Shown: positions 47,200-58,822 of the stretch, in pieces | How positions within the stretch are numbered: position 1 is the stretch's first letter | Layout: the number at the start of each line of letters is the position of its first letter | NCBI RefSeq assembly: GCF_933775445.1 | Contig: NC_065878.1 | Span: 21,402,395-21,466,394, forward strand | From: Argentina anserina | Taxonomy: Eukaryota; Streptophyta; Magnoliopsida; Rosales; Rosaceae | DNA: 64,000 nt | Direction of reading: 5' to 3' | Made by a program: the position numbers and the translations under genes | Notes under the pieces: generated by a model | Seen by the model: the letters and a program-made list of their open reading frames with translations, nothing else | The model's database searches: none | What the model was told of the DNA's origin: nothing

Positions 47200-47745
47200 A
47201 ATTGGAGTGAAGATAGATAGCTGGATATTTACCCTCCAATTCAAAATTCAAAGTTATCTAGATATTTAGATTGGTTAATTGGAAGGGAGGAACGTCTAGA
47301 TTATGTGCAGAGATAGTTGGACTTCTTCAACCATGATGAGATCAAAGCCAAGCTAACCTTGTTAAATTCAAAATCTAAATGAAGTTTAGTTGAACCGATG
47401 ACCTACATGCATGGTCAAACCGGTTGAATGGAGCTATAAACTTGGTCAAATTGATTTGAATTTCAACTCATATCAAATTCAAATCGGAGATATCTTCGAC
47501 TCCACCTCATCCAAAACTCCACTATATATACAAGCCACTCAAAACATTAAAGGGGAAGAAGAAAAAAAGGGAAGGGACGGAGAGCAGCAGAGATATAGGA
47601 GAAAAGTGAGGACACGGTGAAAAAAGGGAAGAAGGCAAATTCATTTTACATTGAAGGAGTGAAAGAGTAGAGTGAAGAGTGTTATTTTTTTTTACCTAAA
47701 AGAATACCAGAGGTTTCAATTCCAGGTATCTCATCTCTCCATGGT
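47200..47745 (+). mobile_element. Possible decayed LTR with primer-binding-site-like end
   Basis: The stretch holds a TATA-like ACTATATATACAAG at ~47520 and a purine-rich leader. A CCA|TGGTATCAC junction lies at ~47741-47750, and TGGTATCA matches the start of the common plant retrotransposon primer-binding site. No second LTR was found in the window, so the borders are guesses. Confidence 0.35.
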
Positions 47746-47829
47746 ATCACGTCTTCATCTCTATCTATCTTTGCTAACTTCTCCATGAGTGCAGTTTATA
47801 TCAAAAGTATGGCTTTGCATCTCCTCGAG

Positions 47830-48055
47830 CTATATCCCCTCAAGTACCAGAAATACCCTCACCAATATGAAAATCCCTCGAAGCACTAGAAAATATCCTC
47901 ACCAATATGAGAATCCCCTCGAGCACCAGAAATATTCCCTCACCATCAAGAATATGAAAATCCTCTCAAAGCACCAAGCATCAGAAAATTCCCTCAAGCA
48001 CCAAGCAACAAAAATATTTCCTCACCACAAAGGATATGGAAATCCGCTCAAGCCT
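47830..48055. repeat. Degenerate tandem array (CCCTC.AGCACCAGAAAAT...CCTCACCA)
   Basis: About five units of 35-50 bases, each with TCAAGCACCAG/CTCGAGCACCAG, then AAATA or GAAAAT, CCTCACCA, and ATATGAAAATCC. Unit lengths vary, so it is old or imperfect. Confidence 0.8.
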
Positions 48056-48629
48056 AAATATACACACCTTCTGTGATTCCACGATGTTGGAGCAGTGAAG
48101 ACAAAGTTGCATGCAAGACAAGTCAAGGAGCCAAGAGTTTGATTGAAGTCTCAAACAATGAAGAGGTAATCAAGATGAGATGAGGACAACATACCTACTG
48201 GGAAGACGCAAAGGGCACAAAGCAATAATATGCCGAGGAGCTTAGAATGACTATGAGTATATGTGATTATATCACCACGAAGCTACACGGCTCTTATGTT
48301 CAAGACATGTCAATAAGTTCAGAAGCCACATGCATGCATGCAAAAGACCATGTGTAAAATCATCTTATGGAGCTTTAGTTATGTCCACATGTCCGTAGGT
48401 GTTAATTGTGTGCAAAGCAAACATTGATCATTAAGGGTTTTGTCACTCAATGTGAATCACGTAAATGGGCCCTCGAAAAAATTAATAGAAGTAATCCCAC
48501 AGTGCAAAGGCCCCGGCCTCATCTCGAAACGAAGCTCAAAACGTCGACAACTTCAAAGTCAAAGTGAAGCAGTGTAAAGCACATGTCAAGTCTCAAGGCC
48601 CAACTACAAAGCTCGACACGGGTGTCCAA

Positions 48630-49230
48630 GTCGAAATTAGTTCACTAAATTCTGAGGCCCGCTGTAAAGCCCAACACAACTTCAAGTTGTCACTAAATTC
48701 CGAGGCCCGTTGCAAAGCCCAGCAGACACTCTACCAAATTGGGCGTCTAAATAAAATACGCTTAACGGATTCAAGTTCGCCATATATCCGTCAAACTCAA
48801 ATGTCGGTACAAAACCGAAATCACCAATGAACTACGATCGGTTTGATCCCGCAAAGGGTACATAGGCAATCTAGCGACCCACTAGATGCAACCACATGTC
48901 CAAATAGAATTCCTGACCACCAGTCAAATTCGCCCAAACAGAATCTCTGACACCACCAGTTAAATTCGGCTAGTCCCAAATGAATCACTGACTGTTCAAA
49001 CACAAGAAAATCATATCCACTCCCAAATCACAAACCAAATCCAAATCAAATCCATGGGCTTTAAACCCATATCCCAAACACAAAATCCAATCCCTGGTTC
49101 ACTTACACCAAATTGGTCCCAAACACAAATCTCATTCCAAAATCATAGCCTTTCAATGTGTCATTCACGCATTGGAATTCTTGAACTACGAGTGGCTTGA
49201 TCCCTCTCTTATGGTACGTAGGCAACCCAT
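48630..49230. mobile_element. Ty3/gypsy-like LTR remnant with internal duplications
   Basis: A ~43-base unit is repeated at 48645-48690 and 48691-48735 (TCACTAAATT.CGAGGCCCG and AAAGCCCA). A motif built on GAACTACGA..GG.TTGATCCC and GGTACRTAGGCAA occurs at 48829-48873 and again at 49181-49227. The GAACTACG..GATCCC..GTAGGCA wording is common in plant gypsy-type LTRs. No gag or pol sequence is visible. Confidence 0.5.
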
Positions 49231-50420
49231 TCAAATTTCCGGGTGTAGCCGCAAAAACAAATAAACACATATCTCATATATTTGGTTTCTTCATAAATGG
49301 AATCAAAGGGTATTTCCCTACAAACAAGGGATTGTAATTAAGAGACACATTCTTTCTTGAATGGGTCGAACCCGAAATAATTAAAACTCTATCACTATAT
49401 GAATATGAGTGAAATTATGTTGGGTGACATTTTAATTCACTACGTGCATAATTTTACTCAACAAGCAGATCATCTATTTCATTTATGACGTGCCTCATTG
49501 GAATATCCCCCATGATCATCTGTACTACTACTACTACTCCCAGCCGGAGGAGTCGGCAGTGGAATCAAAGTCGTTTCTTTCTTCTGTCTACCGCCACTCC
49601 TGTTATCGGCACGATTAATAACACATCGCAACTTCTCCGGCCATGACAGAAACAGAATAGGTTCTCTATCTCTTGTAGCAGTGAAATCAAAGTGTAGGAC
49701 TGAAAAGTTTCTCCCGAAGTAGGACTTTAATATGAATAGAGTTCTTGTAGGATTGGAATTACAAATTAAACTATCAGCTAGCTTGCAACCCTTCTTTTTC
49801 CGGATTATTCAATTTGGATATCACTTCAAGCTAAGTCCGTCCCAAGTGACCTTGGCCATAAAAACTGCTTGGTATATATAAAAGTCTTAAGTGACATGCT
49901 CACACATACTTCATTGCTCACTTGGTAAGCATGTATGATTTTCAGAATTCAGTGTAGACATTAGTCAAAGCCAATGTACCATATGGATTATGGAGAGAGA
50001 TACAAGCTAAATTACAGCGCAAGTAACTTGCACCACAGACTCATGGATCTGATCTTCTTTGCCCAAAAAGAATGCTCTAAAAGTGAGGATATCCAATAAA
50101 ATCGAAGTTGCTATGAGATAAGAGCTAAATGGGATGGTCCAAATCGAATAGTGCAGCTAGCCAACCTGAGAAAGCATGTAAATGAGATAGAGCTTCAACT
50201 GTTAAAAAAGAAAGAAAGAAAGACTTTCACAACACAGAGAGGTCGTTCCAAATTCCAAAACACACCGAGCAAACTCTTTCGATTTACGTCTCATATATAT
50301 TTTCTGATGTTTCGATCAAAAGTATAGATGGTAACCTCGTGTATGTGATCCAAACATTTTACACGAGGAACACACAGATTAAATCCCTACCGAAATATTA
50401 TAGTACTTAGTAAAGTATTC

Positions 50421-52193
50421 CTACAATGGCTGCATTTCCATTGTAGTATGCCCATTGTTGCCAGTAGAGGATGGTGCGGCAGACTCAGGATTGTCGTTGT
50501 CATCAGCAGGCTTGTTCATCTGTTGAACTGGAGGAGGGTTAACAACGGTCATTGGCAGCACAGAATTTTCAGAAAGGCGGTTCTTCATCTCCCTGTGCTC
50601 CTGACACAAGGCACACCAGTGCAGGCAGCAGTGAACCAAGCAAGGGTCACACGGTGAGTTCTGCAACCAACAACACCATTAAGCAAGCTTTGGTTCAAAG
50701 GAATTTCTTTTCATAGAACGATTTGAGCCCAGGAAAAACTAAAGAAATACCCTAAGATGATACTTTTTCTGCAAGGATTGCCGAACAAGACCTGTATACA
50801 CTCCACACATCCACCATGCGAACACCAGACCCTCGCCAATAAGAAATGAAGTTTGTGGGTCAACACCATGGAAAATTGCAGTTGCTGCTGCAACAGCCAT
50901 GCCACCTTCAATGAAAATGGCGTGACAAATGCAGGGTGTATTCCATGGCACATCATCTCTTAAGTTTTCAACATTACGCCCAAACTGAACACAGGGGCAA
51001 AATAGTCCCGCCAGGCCTGTGAAGGTAAAGAATGATATGGTCATTGTTACTATGATATGTTGCTAAGGATACTATATCATAACAACTATACATTGCAGCA
51101 AACAGTAGCGGAACTAGAGTCTAATTGCACAAAGTAAGAACAAGAAAGTTTATACTTGGTCAACAGAAGGATACCGCAAATCATTAAATTGTATAGAAGT
51201 AAGCAGCTGCATTAACGTAGCCTAGCTTTACAAATGTATTGAATAGAAGTTTATAGCTAATATCCTACTACATCAAATTAAAGGTTAAATTCAGAGCTAA
51301 CACTATCATATATGAAAACACATTTGCAAACTGCATTGCCAAGTTAATCATACACACATACGGCACACACAAAATCCAGTTCAGAGCACTAATACTCCCC
51401 AAGCAAAACCAAAACAGATGTAAATTACTCGAAACTTCAAACTCTATCAAACTATCAGATTCCAAATTCTCCAATCTTCAACCACAAGAAATGAAAAGGC
51501 TATTTCTCAAATCAACTTACAACTATCTCTATCTTCGGCGCAGCCGAAAATCCCAGTTGTCCACGGCTCATCAGCCGGGGGCTGAAAGCTATCCGGCAGA
51601 GGCTGTCCACATTCATTACACTTCTGAACATTCAACTGCACCACATAATACACAACATCAGCCGCACATTTGATACACAATAACTTAAATCTAAGATCCA
51701 CTGATTCTCACACGCGATCCACCCCATGATTCACAATCGAACACAACATTCTATATAATCCACATCCAATTCGTCACATGCAACCTTGATCTATCTAAAC
51801 ACAACACAGCTAATTACTTAAGCAAATTCAATATCCATGAAAATTATAACAAAGAAAATAAATCAATTTTTCTCTAATTAGATTGTTTTTATAGGCTAAT
51901 TCCTGTACAATTCGTCTTCCAATCAGCTCATTAATCACAATTTCATACAAATTGTCACAACATTTACATTAACAAACTCGATTCACCTCTAATTCATTTC
52001 AGAAAATTCAAAGCTGAAATTCTAGAAAGATCGAACGAGAAATAGAGTAATGAGAGAGAGAGAGAGAGAGAGCAAAGGTAACCTGAGGCACATCGATGGG
52101 CTGGTTGAGCTCGCCGGGCTTGATGTCCTCCTCAAGCGGCGCCTGATCTTTCGTCAGCTTGACGTAGCGCGAGTGGCCGGTACCGTCCGCCAT
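50421..52193 (-). CDS. PLAC8 / cell number regulator 6-like membrane protein
   Basis: Cys-rich PLAC8-family protein. Relatives in plants are plasma-membrane proteins that affect organ size (CNR1/FW2.2) or heavy-metal and calcium handling (PCR2, MCA). Exons 52083-52193, 51521-51635, 50751-51016 and 50421-50660 give 244 codons (243 aa). The N-terminal ~50 residues are hydrophilic (the TIF GCAE segment follows), then comes the PLAC8 core: CLAGLFCPCVQFGRNVE, a hydrophobic segment near GGMAVAAATAIFHG, a second one at IGEGLVFAWWMCGVYTGLVR, and the Cys-rich end SPCDPCLVHCCLHWCALCQEH. The C-terminus is a low-complexity polar tail. The order of segments and the FCPCVQFGRN motif fit CNR6. The 5' UTR and the start of intron 1 both carry (GA/CT)n runs. 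Confidence 0.9.
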
Positions 52194-52256
52194 CGGAAAT
52201 GCAGCGAATCTCGGAAATGAGATCGGGATTCAGCTGAGTCAACTCAAGGGTTCGGG

Positions 52257-52286
<30 letters not shown>
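52047..52286. repeat. Paired (GA)n/(TC)n microsatellites around CNR6-like exon 1
   Basis: (AG)n at ~52049-52072 lies in intron 1, and (TC)n at ~52258-52286 in the 5' UTR or promoter. On the gene's own strand they read CT in the intron and GA in the leader. GA runs in 5' UTRs are common plant regulatory features. Confidence 0.85.
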
Positions 52287-52290
<4 letters not shown>

Positions 52291-52969
52291 TCAACTCGTC
52301 GCCGAGTCCTTCTCTAGAGTCTAGTCTAACCGACTCTCTCTCATTCTTCGGTTTCAGATATATTTATATTTTGGATTTGACGGTTTAATTTTACAGGTGG
52401 AGTTCTGCGTTTTTGTCTTAGTAATTTCCGCAGTTACTTTCATGCCGTCTTGATGATTGGATCCAATCATGGGCCTACTGTATGAAGGCCCTTGCAGGCA
52501 GGTTAATTAGGCCCAAATGTCGTTGAAAAGTTTGATAGCTTTCATCCTTTCACCTATCTTCGATGTGGGACTACTAGTATTTTCTACAGCGGAGAATAGT
52601 GTGCGTCTCACTTTTTCGGTAAATAAACTTCTTATTGTTTCTTTATGAAAACACCAAATCATATGAGGAAATTAGAAGCATGGAAGTTATTATTATTACA
52701 ATGCAGATGTATTACCCATCTTCGTGATCATACATTGGGTAAAACAGCTTGGATTAACAAAAACTATGACAGCAGACAAGTCCAAATAGCATACAGTCCA
52801 TATAGACGTTCATTTACAGTGGCTAGTCTCATCTGGATAAGATGCATTCATACCTCAACTGTGAATACAACTGAACAACACTTAAACGATTTCAAATTTG
52901 CATCAAGTGCAGGAGGTTTGAGTTTTCAAAGCTCAGCTAGCTTGGTTTGGATTGGCTATGGTGGAAATC
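52194..52969. other. CNR6-like promoter and PEX11B 3' flank
   Basis: Promoter and leader of the CNR6-like gene (52194-52450). The rest up to 52969 is probably the PEX11B 3' UTR and spacer. No coding sequence is seen. Confidence 0.5.
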
Positions 52970-53650
52970 TTATGAGGGCCAATTTCTATACCAGCCAGAC
53001 CAAGCAGAGACCAATCCACTGATACCAAGGGTCACAGTGTGATTGCAGAATGGATTAGGCTCGATATCAGCAAGTGCAATAAGCAAGTCTGCAACATTAG
53101 CTGCCACAGCCATTAGCCTCATCACTCTGTCACTTCTAATCTTTCTTATGCTTTCATTCTTCTTCTCAATGGACTTGTCCTCAGAACTCATAACCTTCCT
53201 CTCTTCCACAAGCCCTTCCTTTAGAGCGATAAAATCAGATACAATGAAGAAAATGTACCCAAATGACTCACCAAATGCGGAAATGAAGCTCATCCTTCTA
53301 GCCAATATTGGGTCTAAAGTACCAATTTTTGACAACCAAAGAAAATGGTCAAAGAAGAAGTAGACCATCTCACCAGCATTAGCGAGAATAGCCAAGAACC
53401 GAAGAGTTGGCGTCGAGCCAGGGCTTCGTCTCATTGCATTGAATCCGGTGAGAAACCTTCCAGTCCGAAAAGCCTTTCGGCTAAGGCCAGACGAAACCTC
53501 CCACAGCTTGAACCTCTCGGCCATCTTCGGGTTAGTGGACTCAACATGCCAGTGGACAAGCTTGGAGACATATTGGAACGTCTTGACAAGCTTGTCTATG
53601 CCATCTCTCTTTGCTAAGAAGATCACTAGCTTGTCTACTGAGTCATTCAT
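52970..53650 (-). CDS. PEX11B: PEX11B-type peroxisome proliferation protein
   Basis: Peroxisomal membrane protein that elongates and divides peroxisomes. One uninterrupted exon, 226 aa, close to plant PEX11B-E lengths. The N-terminus DSVDKLVIFLAKRDGIDKLV contains the amphipathic helix that binds membranes. The conserved core includes GLSRKAFRTGRFLTGFNAMR and EMVYFFFDHFLWLS, and the end is SGLVSAWSGWYRNWPS, characteristic of the family. It lacks the dilysine C-terminus found in PEX11C-E, which favours PEX11B over those. A charged linker with runs of E and K (~residues 150-185) separates the two conserved halves. Intronless, as I see no frame interruption. Confidence 0.93.
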   Translation of the reverse strand: MNDSVDKLVIFLAKRDGIDKLVKTFQYVSKLVHWHVESTNPKMAERFKLWEVSSGLSRKAFRTGRFLTGFNAMRRSPGSTPTLRFLAILANAGEMVYFFFDHFLWLSKIGTLDPILARRMSFISAFGESFGYIFFIVSDFIALKEGLVEERKVMSSEDKSIEKKNESIRKIRSDRVMRLMAVAANVADLLIALADIEPNPFCNHTVTLGISGLVSAWSGWYRNWPS

Positions 53651-55498
53651 GGTTGCTCTGTTCAGAGCGTTTAGGTTGGATTACTTGAAGAAACAAAACT
53701 AAGGAGCACCACGAAAGCTTCCAAGATTTTGGATATGATGATCCATATATACTTGTGGTTGGACCTTGTTATGCTCCTTGCTACCAGTAGTTTCTGTGCC
53801 ATTTGTTTTTATTTGTGTATTATTCAACAATAGGCATTCGTGTCCTCCTTACTCAGCAGACTTTTGGCTTAGTTTAAATACCACATCAGAAAATGACTGG
53901 CGATTAGACTGGCCTTACTTGGCAACTACACATATTTTCACCAGTGTGATGGAGTAATGAGTCTGAGCCGCATGATAAGGCTACGAACCTTAACCGTTCA
54001 ATGCCTGACGTCCGTTCATCGCCTGGTTATGTGGCTCAGCCTTATTTTCTTCATGTTATTCAATAGCGTAACTCCTTCACAGGGGGTGCCCTGGAAATCT
54101 AGTCAACAAATATATTGCATATTGTAATGCTGGGGTTAAGAATATTGGAATTTTACTGTGTTTTTCGAAACATATCAAACATGCATAACCTTGCAATCTT
54201 ATGATTACTGGATTATGAGGCAGTTGGAATGCACCGGAAGATGTAAGCTTTTGGAGATGCACCATTCACTCTAGGAAAGAATAAATGCAATTGTTCTCAT
54301 AAGAGTGCCATGAGCACCCTGATAAATGTGTATTGAAGAGGTTACAACTCGAATGCATATTGATAAAGGTGATCACCATAAGAACGTATAGACTACCACT
54401 CAGAACATGGCTCCTGTTTCCACAAGTGAAATTTCAATTCCATTAATCGATTATTTCACCCTGCAAAAAGATTCCTTGCTATGAGAACTATAAAAGCAAT
54501 ACATTATTCATTCTGCACATTATAATTGGCAGTTACCTCGATACCATTTCGCATCCGCTATTAAATGGCTTTGAAAGCCAAACTTCTGCAGAAAGCCTCT
54601 CCACATACACCAAATTGTGATCCACAACTTGCACTCCAAAGCTACCTAATTTACATGATATTGGGACTCACAGATTTTACCTGATTTAGTTTATTCGTCC
54701 GTCTGCCTATAACTGAAAACGAATGCTTGAATCAGCATACGCTTCATGATTATGAATCCATGTCCTCAGAGGCGGTAAGTAGAGGACAAAGTTGTGAGTT
54801 TTAAAATTGGAAAGCTAGAAGAGGACTAAACCAATTGTTTGTAGCATGTACAAACCATACAAAACCAACTGTTTCTACCATGTATAGAGAATCCCTAAAT
54901 ACCTTAAACAGGAAGCAAATCATCACGTTGCAGGATTGGCATCTTCCATTTCCACCCCATTTAAACCATAACAACTGAGCAGCATTTGCAATTTGCAATA
55001 AAGTGGTTAAAATTTAAAACCAGAAAGATGAAGGAAGTCAGCTATGAGTTCCTGATGGAGATTACATGATATTAAGTTACCTCAACAATGATTAAATAGC
55101 TTTTCCTCTTCCCAGCAGCTGTGTCACATGCATACAATTTGGCTCTGAAGTCTTAAGTATGTGATAACTTACCATAAAAAAAGGACATGAGACACTGAAA
55201 ACAATTCCTTCAAAAATTTCATGCAGAAACAATAAAAATTACCTCATCCCATGTCAAACAAATTATGAATGAGTTACAACAGTAGATAATACCTACCTCA
55301 ACCCTTTCCTCCGCTAACATTACTGATGAAATGGAGTTGATATAGTCTCAACAAAAGCTGTGAGATGGCAAAGAAACGTTTCACCCATGATGACAATTTA
55401 GTTTAAAACTCCAAATGCACATGTTCATCATAAACCTTAGAGATATGAAAATCTACCTCAATAAATTTGAAAGCTCAGACATATATCTACACAACTCA
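53651..55498. other. Intergenic between PEX11B and the LUC7-type gene
   Basis: PEX11B promoter side to about 54000, then AT-rich non-coding sequence. 55000-55498 may be LUC7-type 3' UTR. I see no gene, repeat array or transposon signature. Confidence 0.5.
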
Positions 55499-57787
55499 TT
55501 AATATGGGCGAACTGGACTCCTAGGTGACCTTCTGTGGGAATGTCTAACAGGGGAACGTGACCGGCTTCGATTACGGGACCTATCCCTGCCCCCATCTCT
55601 TCCATTCCTGGACCTCCAATCCACCCCTCTTCCACCATCTCGACCACCTCTATCATTCCACTCTCTTGACCTTTCACGATCCAAGTCACGTTCTCTATAT
55701 CTGTCACGATCACGATACCTATCCCTGTCACTTGAACCACTTCTCCTTCTACTCTCATTTTCCTTCTCCTGCTGTTTCCTCCGTTCTTCTGCTTCTTTCT
55801 CCCTAGTTGACTTTTCTTCTTCCCTTGCTTTCTCCTTAGCTGCCTGAAAAATAAAATCCATGTCCTTCAGCCACAGATAAAGAATAAACTCTTCCACTTC
55901 TTAAGTTCTCTACTCCATTATACAAGACTCACCTTATACTCAGCAATAAAATCCCGAACCATGCCATAACCAATATGCTGCTTCCCAGTGACATGAGATT
56001 GAGTCCTCTCTAAAGCATCATTGGCTACAAGAAATGAACCACAGATCTCACAAAGTGCCATTTTTTTCTCCTGTGGAACCATTAATGCTTGAGCATTGGG
56101 TGGCTGCAGAGCCAAGACTGTCTTCTCAACATTAAGCACATCCACCTGCCAAAAGGGATAAAAACAATCAGAACTCAAATGTAGCTGATTATTACATGTA
56201 ATAGCTGTACTACACATAACTAAGAAGAAAAGTAGTTGTATGGCATATATTATAACAAACACGCTAGCAAAATATATACTTTCTGGAAAATTATTTGCAA
56301 TACAAAATTATATGATACAAAGATCAGACACTAATAAGATCACCTTTCTCATCAATGCTTCAGCTTCATCCACCTTCCCAGATGCACCAAGTTCCTCTGC
56401 TTGTTCCAGTAAGTTCTTTATTTTTTCCTCCACAATAGATAACTGCTCGGCCTTTTCAGCTGACAGAGGAGGTTGTGGTGGAGGTTCCACCTCCTGAGAA
56501 AGGCGTTCTCGCCCACGCTTAACTCTTCTGTCCAAATCCATCACCTGCAATGAAAGTGGGATATGACAAACAACTACAAAAGAAAATCAAAGAAAACAAA
56601 GGCCCAATAGAATAACAACTAGCTCACCAATTTCTCACAAAACTGAAAAAGATCAGCCTCAAACCTCGGCACATATGCAGCATGTCTTGGAGAGTTCTCA
56701 AAGCTAAAATGAATATCAACAAAAGAACATATTAAGCCGGAATGAGGACCAAAAGCAAGAAAAATTTGAAAGAAAAAAATTGTGAAGAAAGTAAAAGAGT
56801 ATAAGGATATGGTACCTTGAACTGTAGCTAGTAAACTGGAACAACTAAGTTTATGAATTTATCGACTGAACTATTAGCTTACTTATGATCCTTAGTAAAA
56901 TTCCATAGTTAATTTATTTGAAATCCATCCACCGCACCTCAGTTTGTGCAAAAAACATCGATACATACTTTAACAATATACAGTTATATATACAACTATA
57001 CAATGATATGAGCAAAAATAGACCTATTTTCCGAGATAAGCAAGTCATAACCAATTACTTCCAATTAACTGGTAGGGAGATCATAGTTTAACAACCATGA
57101 TATGACACACCACATGCAACTATCTACTATTTAAGTCTTTAGTAAAGAACTGGATAAATTACTCTTCAAATCTAGCCGTATCGGAGCACTTAACAAACTG
57201 CGGCAACATGAACACATTACCGCCTTATGAATGTATTTCATCTAAATACACACAAAATTCCGCTAAACATCTAATCCTCGAAAAAGCTCAAAATAACCAT
57301 CCATATAGCAGAATTCCAAACTCCAAAACTGATCATCAGCTAAATAATCACCTTTCTTTCAGCTTGGAGTCATGTATTCTCGGACACGGCCCTGATCCAA
57401 AATCGAAATAATTAACCAATCAGCAAACCAAAATTAAGATATAAAAAAAAAGCGAAAATTGACACGAATTCTAATCCACAAACACACCTAAATCGCTTCG
57501 TGTGTTGACAAACAGATCATGAGGGCAAAACCGAACCATATAAGCTCCGCAGACCTCCTTAGAGTCCCAAGTGATCTCCTTATATCCTTTCCTCTCTTCC
57601 TCCGTCAAATTCCGAGCTGGATTGCACCACAAAATACTCAAATCGAATCAAAATAACAAAATCAATAACAAAAATTACAGCATCAAATTGCGGAGTGAGC
57701 CAATAGCAAACGAGTAGGTACTGATTAGGGTTTGATGGAGGTACCTGCGCCCATGAGTTCATCGAGGAGAGCTCGCTGCGCATCCAT
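55499..57787 (-). CDS. LUC7-like U1 snRNP splicing factor
   Basis: Component of the U1 snRNP that helps select 5' splice sites. Exons 57745-57787, 57488-57616, 57352-57391, 56628-56703, 56344-56544, 55933-56145 and 55499-55843 give 349 codons (348 aa). It starts MDAQRALLDELMGA, followed by the first CCCH zinc finger around VRFCPHDLFVNTRSDLGPCP..H. A coiled coil (EKAEQLSIVEEKIKNLLEQ) leads to the second zinc finger CEICGSFLVANDALERTQSH. After ~residue 250 the tail is a charged E/R region and then an RS/RD-rich domain ending SPRSPVRPY. The N-terminus fits the LUC7RL branch better than LUC7A/B. Intron 3 is unusually long for this gene (~650 bases). Confidence 0.95.
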
Positions 57788-58822
57788 GGCTAATCGGAAA
57801 GAGGAGGATTTGAAATTGGATTGAAAACTATGAGATTCTGATTGGGTAGTGAGGTAGATGCGATAAGGGAGCCTAGGGTTTGTTCAAGAGGGGTGGAAGA
57901 ACCTGAGAGAGAGCTACGATGACGGTAATATTGGGGGAGCGAGGTAACTTCAGGGCTGGTTGCTTATATAGTTGGGAAGTTTCACTGTGGATTGTGTTCG
58001 ATTTTGACTTTTACTTGCGGTAACTTTTTAGTTTCAGTGAAGTGATTTTGGTTCTTTACTACTATACAAAGTCGCCTACTCAAGTTTGGAACCTGTTAAA
58101 GCTATTGATTTTATGATTGTTTTCTCTGTTGAATAATGAACTATGGAATCTCATGCCCGTGAACATGAAAAAGGAATAAGGATTGCTTTCACTGTTAAAT
58201 AGCTAACTTTATAATTTCAGTAAATTTAAATTGAGTTCTGTGAGAATCAAACGAAGCATAATAAGATATATATATATATTAACGTAGCAAAGAGAAACAA
58301 ACAGAGAAGCAGATGCTTCCGGCCACCCCTAACTCCCTAACAAACCGAATGGGGGCAAGGAAGACCATCATAGATCAGAACAGTCAGTATCTAGCAACTT
58401 TCATCAGTATCTCCACTCATGTTATCAGTAGAACTGTAGAACAAAGCTGCAAAATCAAAACCAAAACTGCAAATCTCTAATTACGCTTTGAGATCCTAGT
58501 CAGTTTATCAGTATCTGCAAATCAGATGGATGCATGTCCCTGGAAATCCACGGCTAACCTTCAATGTAGTAGATTCTATGTTTGTCGAGAAAATTTAGAT
58601 TCATTTTGGTTAAGAAAAATTTAAAATATAGGATTCTACAGCAACATATTGAAAATATGGCGTGCTTGTTAATGAACATGACCTCGAATTTACCCAAGTC
58701 ATTCAAAAAATTGCTGCCAGATGATTCAATGGCAAGAAGATAAATTGTTCCCTGGACCTCAAAAAGAATACACGTATAGCACAGCTTTCAACCTATAGGA
58801 TCGACAGGAAGGGAAGGGGGGA
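57788..58822. other. LUC7-type promoter and COG7 3' flank
   Basis: 57788-58000 is the LUC7-type 5' UTR and promoter; the rest is AT-rich, with an (AT)n-like run at ~58265-58280 and COG7 3' UTR near 58822. No gene is seen. Confidence 0.5.

Larger units (their letters stand above)
45797..50420. other. Long gene-poor stretch with retrotransposon remnants
   Basis: 45797-46250 is TIP5;1 5' flank. 46250-47200 shows nothing I can name. 47200-47745 looks like a decayed LTR, with a TATATATA promoter-like box at ~47521 and TGGTATCAC, similar to an initiator-Met primer-binding site, just after its probable end. 47830-48055 is a degenerate tandem array. 48630-49230 has repeated segments typical of Ty3-type LTRs. 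49480-49805 keeps one long open frame without ATG on the minus strand. No intact gene is seen. Confidence 0.5.

Noticed and set aside
49479..49808. Open frame of ~109 codons without ATG on the minus strand, ending QKKETTLIPLPTPP..S..
   Set aside because: No start codon, no recognisable domain, a serine run that comes from a CTA microsatellite, and a position inside repeat-rich DNA. It might be an exon relic, but the evidence is too thin.
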